Source: Diphasiastrum complanatum (Eukaryota; Streptophyta; Lycopodiopsida; Lycopodiales; Lycopodiaceae). Taken from it: a stretch of DNA of 64,000 bases. The number at the start of each line of letters is the position of its first letter. Position 1 is the stretch's first letter. A model generated the notes under the pieces. The model was given only the letters and a program-made list of their open reading frames with translations. It was not told where the DNA came from and made no database searches. The translations under genes were made by a program, and so were the position numbers. Shown here one piece after another: positions 58,573-64,000 of the stretch. The DNA lies in assembly GCA_029204225.1 (NCBI GenBank), contig CM055092.1:10381806-10445805 (forward strand), written 5' to 3'.

Positions 58573-60246
58573 CTAAACAGAAAGAATAGCCGCACAGTGG
58601 GCCTTCGGGAGGCTCCGTATGAACTGCTTCCCAGAAATAAGCTGATAGTCCTGCCGAGAATCAATAGCGGAAAATATATGCTGAGTACCATCATGAGAGA
58701 ATGTCAATGTCTGCTGCTGGAGGTCTACTGTAACCGCACCAAGGGATGCAAACCAATTAGCACCGAGGATAAGATCGTACCGTGTAAGTGGAATAATATG
58801 AAAATCTGCCTGACCAAGGAAGTCTCCAATCCGATATGAAAGCTGCTGATACATCTGCGTGCTAGGAAAAGAGTGTGCGCTGGCAACCTCAACATGCAGG
58901 GGATGAGGCGTAGTGACTGGCATAGCACGAACGCGTGTAGTAATATGACTGCTGAGAAACGAGTGAGTGCTACCCGTGTCAACAATGGCAATAAACTCAC
59001 GACCAGTGATACGTACGCGAAGACGGATATGGCGTGGACCTGGCTTACCGGCCCAAGTAGCATAAGCAAGCTGAGCATGGCATACAGCTAGATCAGGGGG
59101 ATCAGGAACAGGCTCAGTGGGTGTGGCAAACTGATCGACAGGTGGGTCATCATCAAGAATATGAAGGCATATGGCAGAATCAGGACTATCATCGGGTGTG
59201 TCAGCATCATGGAAATAGACGGCAGTAGCAGTGGCAGGCTGTCGGCAATCACGGGCGATATGATCAGGACTCTTACAGTTGAAACATAAGCGCTTTTCAC
59301 GGATCTCAGATATCTCAGGCTGTAAGTAGCGACGAACAAAAACAAGACGAGGAAAAAAAGGAGGACGTGGTGCAGAAGGAAGAGTGGACGAAGGTGAACT
59401 GACAGATGTGGGACTAGTAGAGGATGGAGAGGAAAAAATAGGACATGTGAAAGGACGCGAAGGACGAGAAACAGAGGAAGAGATGGGAGAGTACTTGTGC
59501 TGCAGTGCGGTAGCAAGGGAGATGGCGTGAGAAAGAGTGAGTGGAAAAAAAGAAGAAACATCATACCTGAGTGCGCCTCGTAGACCAGCAACGTAGCGAG
59601 AGATGAGCTCCAATGTAGAAATATCTGGGAATAGATAGGAAAGTGTCGTATAAGCAGCCAAGTCACCAGTGTGAGATAAACTGCGAAAGATGTCGCGCTG
59701 TCGAATAAGCCACTGAGGATCAATCATCGCTAGGCGGAGTGCTGTCATAAACTCTGTCCAACTAGCAAGGCCAGGGTGTGAAGCCGTCTGGCGAAACATG
59801 CGCCACCAAGTAGCAGCACGGCCCTCCAAATGTAAAGCAGCCAAATGTATCCGCTGAATGTCAGTCTTAGGAAACATAAGGAAGTAGGTCTCAAGCTTAG
59901 AATACCAATTCTCGAGTTCATTCTCATCGGATGACCCAGAATACACAGTAAGCTGAACCTTATCCTTAAAGTCTCGTGGCAAAGGACCAGAAGATGAAGG
60001 AGTCTCGGGTGGTGGAAATGTACGCTGTGGGGGAACAGGTGGAGATAGTGAAGAAACACTGGACTGTAATGATAGTGTAGCAATCTGGGCAGAAAGAGCA
60101 GTGAACGTCTCTCGTAACTCCTGGCATAAATCAGTGAGTACATCACTCATGGCTTCCCTAAGATGATCTCGGAATTCATGCCGTACTTCGTCAAGGTAAG
60201 TGGAAGACGGTATGCGAGGCTCAGAAGATGTAGGGGAAGTATCCAT
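58573..60246 (-). pseudogene. Gypsy H gag and protease
   Basis: First ATG at 60246 (MDTSPTSSEPRIP). Contains a helical N-terminus, the gag core ([33 protein letters not shown]), the CCHC knuckle [14 protein letters not shown], the protease site [10 protein letters not shown], and the domain end [17 protein letters not shown]. It is intact over about 557 codons to TAG 58573-58575, where G and F have CAG. Confidence 0.9.
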
Positions 60247-60469
60247 GGTCAAGGAATGCAAGAAGTGAAGAGAGTGTAAGAAAAGCTTAATATCGGAGGG
60301 AGCGGACTTTTGTCGTCACCCCAAATACGCTTTAGGTACACAAACGACACTAAGAGCAAGAAAGGAAATGACAAATGTCAAGAAAAGGTGTGGAAAGCAA
60401 GGAAAAACCAGCAAAGATACCTCTCGATAGAGCTCCAAGCGTGTGCGAAGAGCTGGCTGGAAAATGTGA

Positions 60470-60680
60470 CCACAAGGAGAATGAAAGTGGGCGCTGGACA
60501 GCCTCCAACCAATGCTGAAAATATGGCTGGAAATCTGTGGAAAACATGATGAAATAGGGCGATGGACAGCCTCCAATCAAGACTGAAATATGGCTGAAAC
60601 TCTGCTGGAACAATGGCTGAAAAATGTGATGAAGTAGGGCGCTGGACAGCCTCCAATCAATGCTGAAAAGATGGCTGGGA
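60470..60680 (-). repeat. Gypsy H leader tandem repeats (about 72 bp, three units)
   Basis: Units carry GGGCG(C/A)TGGACAGCCTCCAA(T/C)CAA and ATGGCTG. The same unit is expanded to about ten in F. Confidence 0.75.
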
Positions 60681-60995
60681 ATCCTCTCCCTAAATCAAAT
60701 GGAGGATTCAAAAAAAAAGAGGGAAAAGGATTTGGAACTTGGGCGCCGGAGATAATCTGCCCAAAAAAAAAAAAAAAAAAATTTCCGGCCCCCAAATTTG
60801 GCGGAAGTACTTCCGCTAACTATCTGCTAAAGCTCCGCCAAGGAAAATGCTCTGATGGGAGTTGGTCCTCCTCCAAACTGTGCTGAATGTTGTTGAAGCA
60901 AAGAGACGAAAGCCCTCAACAAAGAGAGAAAAATCAGCAAGGAAAATGGGCACCCAATCAAAAAATCAGATCTGAAATTCAGCAATCAGGAAAGT

Positions 60996-61007
60996 GCTCT
61001 GATACCA
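60996..61007 (-). promoter_or_regulatory. Gypsy H primer-binding site (initiator-Met tRNA)
   Basis: TGGTATCAGAGC on the minus strand, directly abutting the LTR end ...ATAACT. Confidence 0.92.
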
Positions 61008-61472
61008 AGTTATGATCAAAATCTCAGGTGTTGAATCAATGAAGCATAAAAGACAGCAATAGACTAAAGCCCTACAAGCAATAGACAAGACAATAGGTTC
61101 TTCCACGAAGAGCCCAAGCAATACCAATCAATAATCTGAAAAATGAGTGTACAAATGCCCCTATAAATACCCTACCAATGAACCCTAAAATAGGAATTCA
61201 AAAGTAAAGGGAGGCAAAATGTGGAGGGAAAATAGTGCGCCCTCCTACGGGCCCCCACTCCACATATAACCATATAATAAGGGCCCAAGGCCAGTCAATG
61301 TCATAAAAAAGGACCCAGTGCGGGTCATAAGCATATAAACAGGCTTTGGGGCCTGTACATGACTAATATAAAATGCATAACCAGAAATATACATAACCAA
61401 CAGTAAATGTAAAGAGGCCTGCGGAATATATGCAGAGTAGCCCAGTAGGCCTGTATCCTGTAGTCCGTAACT
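61008..61472 (-). repeat. Gypsy H 5' LTR (465 bp)
   Basis: Same ends and length as the 3' copy, about six substitutions apart; the promoter region has CCTATAAATA (minus TATTTATAGG) near 61161. Confidence 0.92.
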
Positions 61473-61477
61473 AGTAT

Positions 61478-64000
61478 GAGTGGAACACTATCTCTGATCT
61501 CGGTGGGCATGTAAGTCTCCATCATCCTCATCCTCATCAGATACTAACTCTCGTCCTCTTCTCTTGGAGAAGAAAGAAGTGATCTGCGGCTGAGAAATAT
61601 GACTCCGTTGGGTTGTCTGACATAGGCCCTGTCGTAGAATAAACATCTCTCGTATCATGAGTGCGCGCATCGAGAGTCCTCATAGGCTAGGAGGAAGCGT
61701 AGGGTGACAGGCGAATCACGAAACAAACAGTGATATCTCCCTCTAATCTCGTAATACACCGGGCATCTATAGATAAAGCGCTCCTCTGACTCCACCTCAT
61801 CCAGGGAACAAAACTGACAAATCCACTCCTCTCTCGGGGTACCCTGGAATCTCCCAGTCTCAATAGCCAACTGATGTGATGATACGCGGAGCTGTCCCAA
61901 TGTAAATCTGAGGGTGTGTGACAATCCCGAGTCCAAATAGTGTGGCAAAACTAGGAACCCTACTATGTCAAGCTCAATGAAGTGAGTCCAGTAATAGGCG
62001 GGTTTAACCCCCAGCTGTCGCCTCCAAGTACGGTCGAGGTATGCTCTATATAAGAAGCGCCTGATATACTGGTGGGTGCCTGAGGGGAGCTCTGTGATGG
62101 ATATGCCAAATGAATCAAGGAGGAAATGGGATGCCTGTGCGAACCACGACAGTCGGTAGCCCTGGTCATGAAGGAAGTGTGAGGAGGCAAGTGAGGCCCG
62201 TGTATGCCTCGTGTCTGCATCTGGTAGATCCTGAACCTCTGAATATATGCAATGAGCTGGAAAGCTGCAACTATCTAAATGGGTGGAACTGCAAACTCTG
62301 CAAGAAGAATCTCGTGCGGAACCGAGGACTTCGCCCGAATCATACGAGCTAGCATGGTGGTCTGTAATCGTGAAATGCTGGCCCAGTGTGATGATGGCAG
62401 ACTTGTACACCATGTCTCTGCTGCATACAAGGCTGTGGGAGTGACAATAGTGTCAAAAAGTCTGCACTTACTGCGAGCATCTCTGATGGACTTCCTGAAG
62501 CAGAACCGCTCAAGCTGAACAAGGGAGGAATGCCCCTTCCCAAGTCGAGTGGTGGCTGCTTGTCGCATGCTGAAAGTAGGACCAGAAAAGAGTATCCCCA
62601 GATATGTATACGAGGAAACTACCTCTAAAGCCCGTCCATCAAGCATGAGCTCCTGGCGCTGCATGAAGGCTCGAGAAGTGTTGAAGACCATAACCTTGGT
62701 CTTCGCAGTGTTCACCCCCAATCCCCATCTGGTACAGAAACCCTGTAAACAATCTAGCTGCCTCTGTAATCCCTCTCTGGTCGTGGATACTAGTACCACA
62801 TCATCCGCATACAAGAGAATAGCAATCAAGATGGTGCCAAGTCTACAGCCAGCTCCTCCACACTGTGAGATGGCTCGCTCTAACTCATCAATGTACAATC
62901 CAAAAAGAACCGGCGAAAGAGAGCATCCCTGTTTCACCCCAATGGTGCTCCAAATGTGATCAGAGATACCACTACCATGTCGGAAGCATCCCAAGACCTT
63001 CTCATAAAGAGCCATCACTGCCAAAACAATATCCGTGGAGAAACCAAGATCCCGAAGTCTCTGAATGAGTAGGGAGCGTGGTACAGAATCAAAGGCTTTC
63101 CTGAAGTCCACAAAACAGCAGTAAACCCTTTCTTTCCTGTGCTTAGCTTCCTCAATCAAAGCTCTAAGTGTGAAAATATGGTCAGTGGTAGAGTAATGAG
63201 CCCGGAAACCTTCCTGTTCCAATGCATGTAGTCTCTTCAATTCCGCCTCTGAGCTTACTGCAGACTGGAGTATGGTACCATAAAGCTTAGTGAGGACATG
63301 TCCGATCATGATAGTGCGGTAGTTACCAGGAATCATGAGATCACCATTTTTATGGATAGGATGGATGATGTTGGTGCACCAGGATGAAGAGAAGCCAGAG
63401 GAATTGAGGAGAGTGGCTAGTGTGGGAGCAAGGAGGTCAGTAGCATGAATTAGGAGTTCAGACTCAAGGTCTTCAATGTCTCTTGCTTTATGGGATTTCA
63501 TTTTCTTGATGGCCGCAAGTACCATGTCAGCGGTGAAGAAGGTGAACTCAGAGGAACGAGGGGAGATAGAGATAGGTGCGTCAGTAGGTAAGGTATATAG
63601 ACTGGTAGCGTAGTCGGTCCATATGCGAAGGTCTTCCAGGAGAGGTGGTGGAGTACGAGGTATAAACTCACGCCAAAAGGCGCCTGAAGAAGAACTGAAG
63701 AGAAGGTCAACGAGGCGTTTTCCTTCAAAGTCATCATAAGCACGCTTTTTCCGACGGAGTGTGCGATGGTAAGAACGTCGAGCAGAGCGAAGGAGGTGAG
63801 GTTCATGACTGCAGACATGGGTGACAAGATGATGAAGAGAGCGACACTCGTATCATACGATGGAGGGTGTGGAGGGCGTAGCGACGAGGGACATGTGTGT
63901 TTGCCTTTATGGGCCTTAGATGGAAAAGCTACAGAAGCAGCAGTATGAAGAGAGGTGCTAAGGAAAGTTGCTTGAGTCTCGAGTGTACTATTGTGCGGAA
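61478..64000 (-). pseudogene. LINE-C ORF2 (partial, runs off the right edge)
   Basis: An L1-type ORF2 on the minus strand. The visible part starts in the linker before RT (ECRSLHHLVTHVCSHE near 63850; GAFWREFIPRTPPP). RT spans 63525-62275 with FVDFRKAFDSVPR, GVKQGCSLSP and ILLYADDVVLVS, all catalytic residues kept. The C-terminal region follows in shifted frames (62413-61655, then 61670-61488). Its knuckle has CQFC...C but the His seen in LINE-B is Arg. The tail holds QPQITSFFSKRRGRE (PIP-box match plus basic run) and an acidic patch. Frameshifts near 63848, 62350 and 61665 make it a pseudogene. The endonuclease and ORF1 lie outside. Confidence 0.88.

Larger units (their letters stand above)
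55162..61477 (-). mobile_element. Gypsy H: full-length chromovirus with intact ends
   Basis: Reads leftward. Both LTRs are 465 bp with about six differences. A perfect 5-bp target duplication AGTAT lies at 55162-55166 and 61473-61477. It has the primer site, repeat leader, gag-protease, RT, RNase H, integrase, chromodomain and polypurine tract. It is the only F/G/H-type copy here with RT. Two nonsense changes, a 16-bp duplication and a 1-bp loss disable it. It inserted just beyond the ORF2 stop of LINE-C. Confidence 0.93.

Noticed and set aside
58570-58580. Programmed readthrough between protease and RT in gypsy H
   Set aside because: The phase is continuous, but G and F have CAG at the same codon, so the TAG is a point mutation and not a family feature.
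1-64000. CRISPR arrays, bacterial operons, ribosomal RNA genes
   Set aside because: None seen; all tandem repeats are microsatellites or transposon leader repeats, and the genes are spliced or retroelement type.

Overview
The window is nuclear DNA from a land plant with a large, retrotransposon-rich genome. The evidence is a spliced GPI-anchor gene with plant-type GT-AG introns, chromodomain Ty3/gypsy elements primed by initiator-Met tRNA, L1-type LINEs with an APE endonuclease, a Ty1/copia element and a hAT-like MITE. Introns of 15 and 23 kb packed with full-length elements suggest a fern, lycophyte or gymnosperm rather than a small-genome angiosperm; the species cannot be fixed from the sequence.

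The backbone is one host gene on the minus strand, PIG-O (GPI ethanolamine phosphate transferase 3). Ten exons (54402-54313, 30832-30794, 30401-30346, 30008-29858, 26482-25756, 25552-25461, 10012-9433, 7440-7299, 7073-7032, 6061-5899) join without a phase conflict into 694 codons. They run from the end of the phosphodiesterase domain through most of the multi-pass membrane domain. The 5' exons lie beyond the right edge. The last exon or exons lie beyond the left edge, past a LINE. Nearly everything else sits in introns of this gene.

Layout, left to right. 1-626: two LINE pieces in opposite orientation. 878-5850: a full-length LINE (LINE-B) with intact ORF1 and ORF2, in the last intron seen. 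5899-10012: exons 10 to 7. 10013-25460: intron 6 with a decayed leader relic, a deleted gypsy (C', minus), a rearranged gypsy (E, minus) and a gypsy with most of pol replaced (F, plus). 25461-30832: exons 6 to 2, with a LINE relic (K), a gag relic and long GA tracts in intron 4. 30833-54312: intron 1 with LINE-J, a copia ruin (I) carrying a MITE, gypsy D (young LTRs) and gypsy G (no RT). 54313-54402: first visible exon. 55162-61477: gypsy H with a perfect 5-bp target duplication, inserted at the 3' end of LINE-C (61478 to the right edge, minus).

The most unusual signals are in the LINEs. LINE-B ORF1 and ORF2 share one frame, separated by a single UAG, with no AUG ahead of the endonuclease domain. 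Two LINE copies carry a C-terminal match to the PCNA-binding PIP box. The F/G/H gypsy group has LTRs ending AGTTA...TAACT, not TG...CA.
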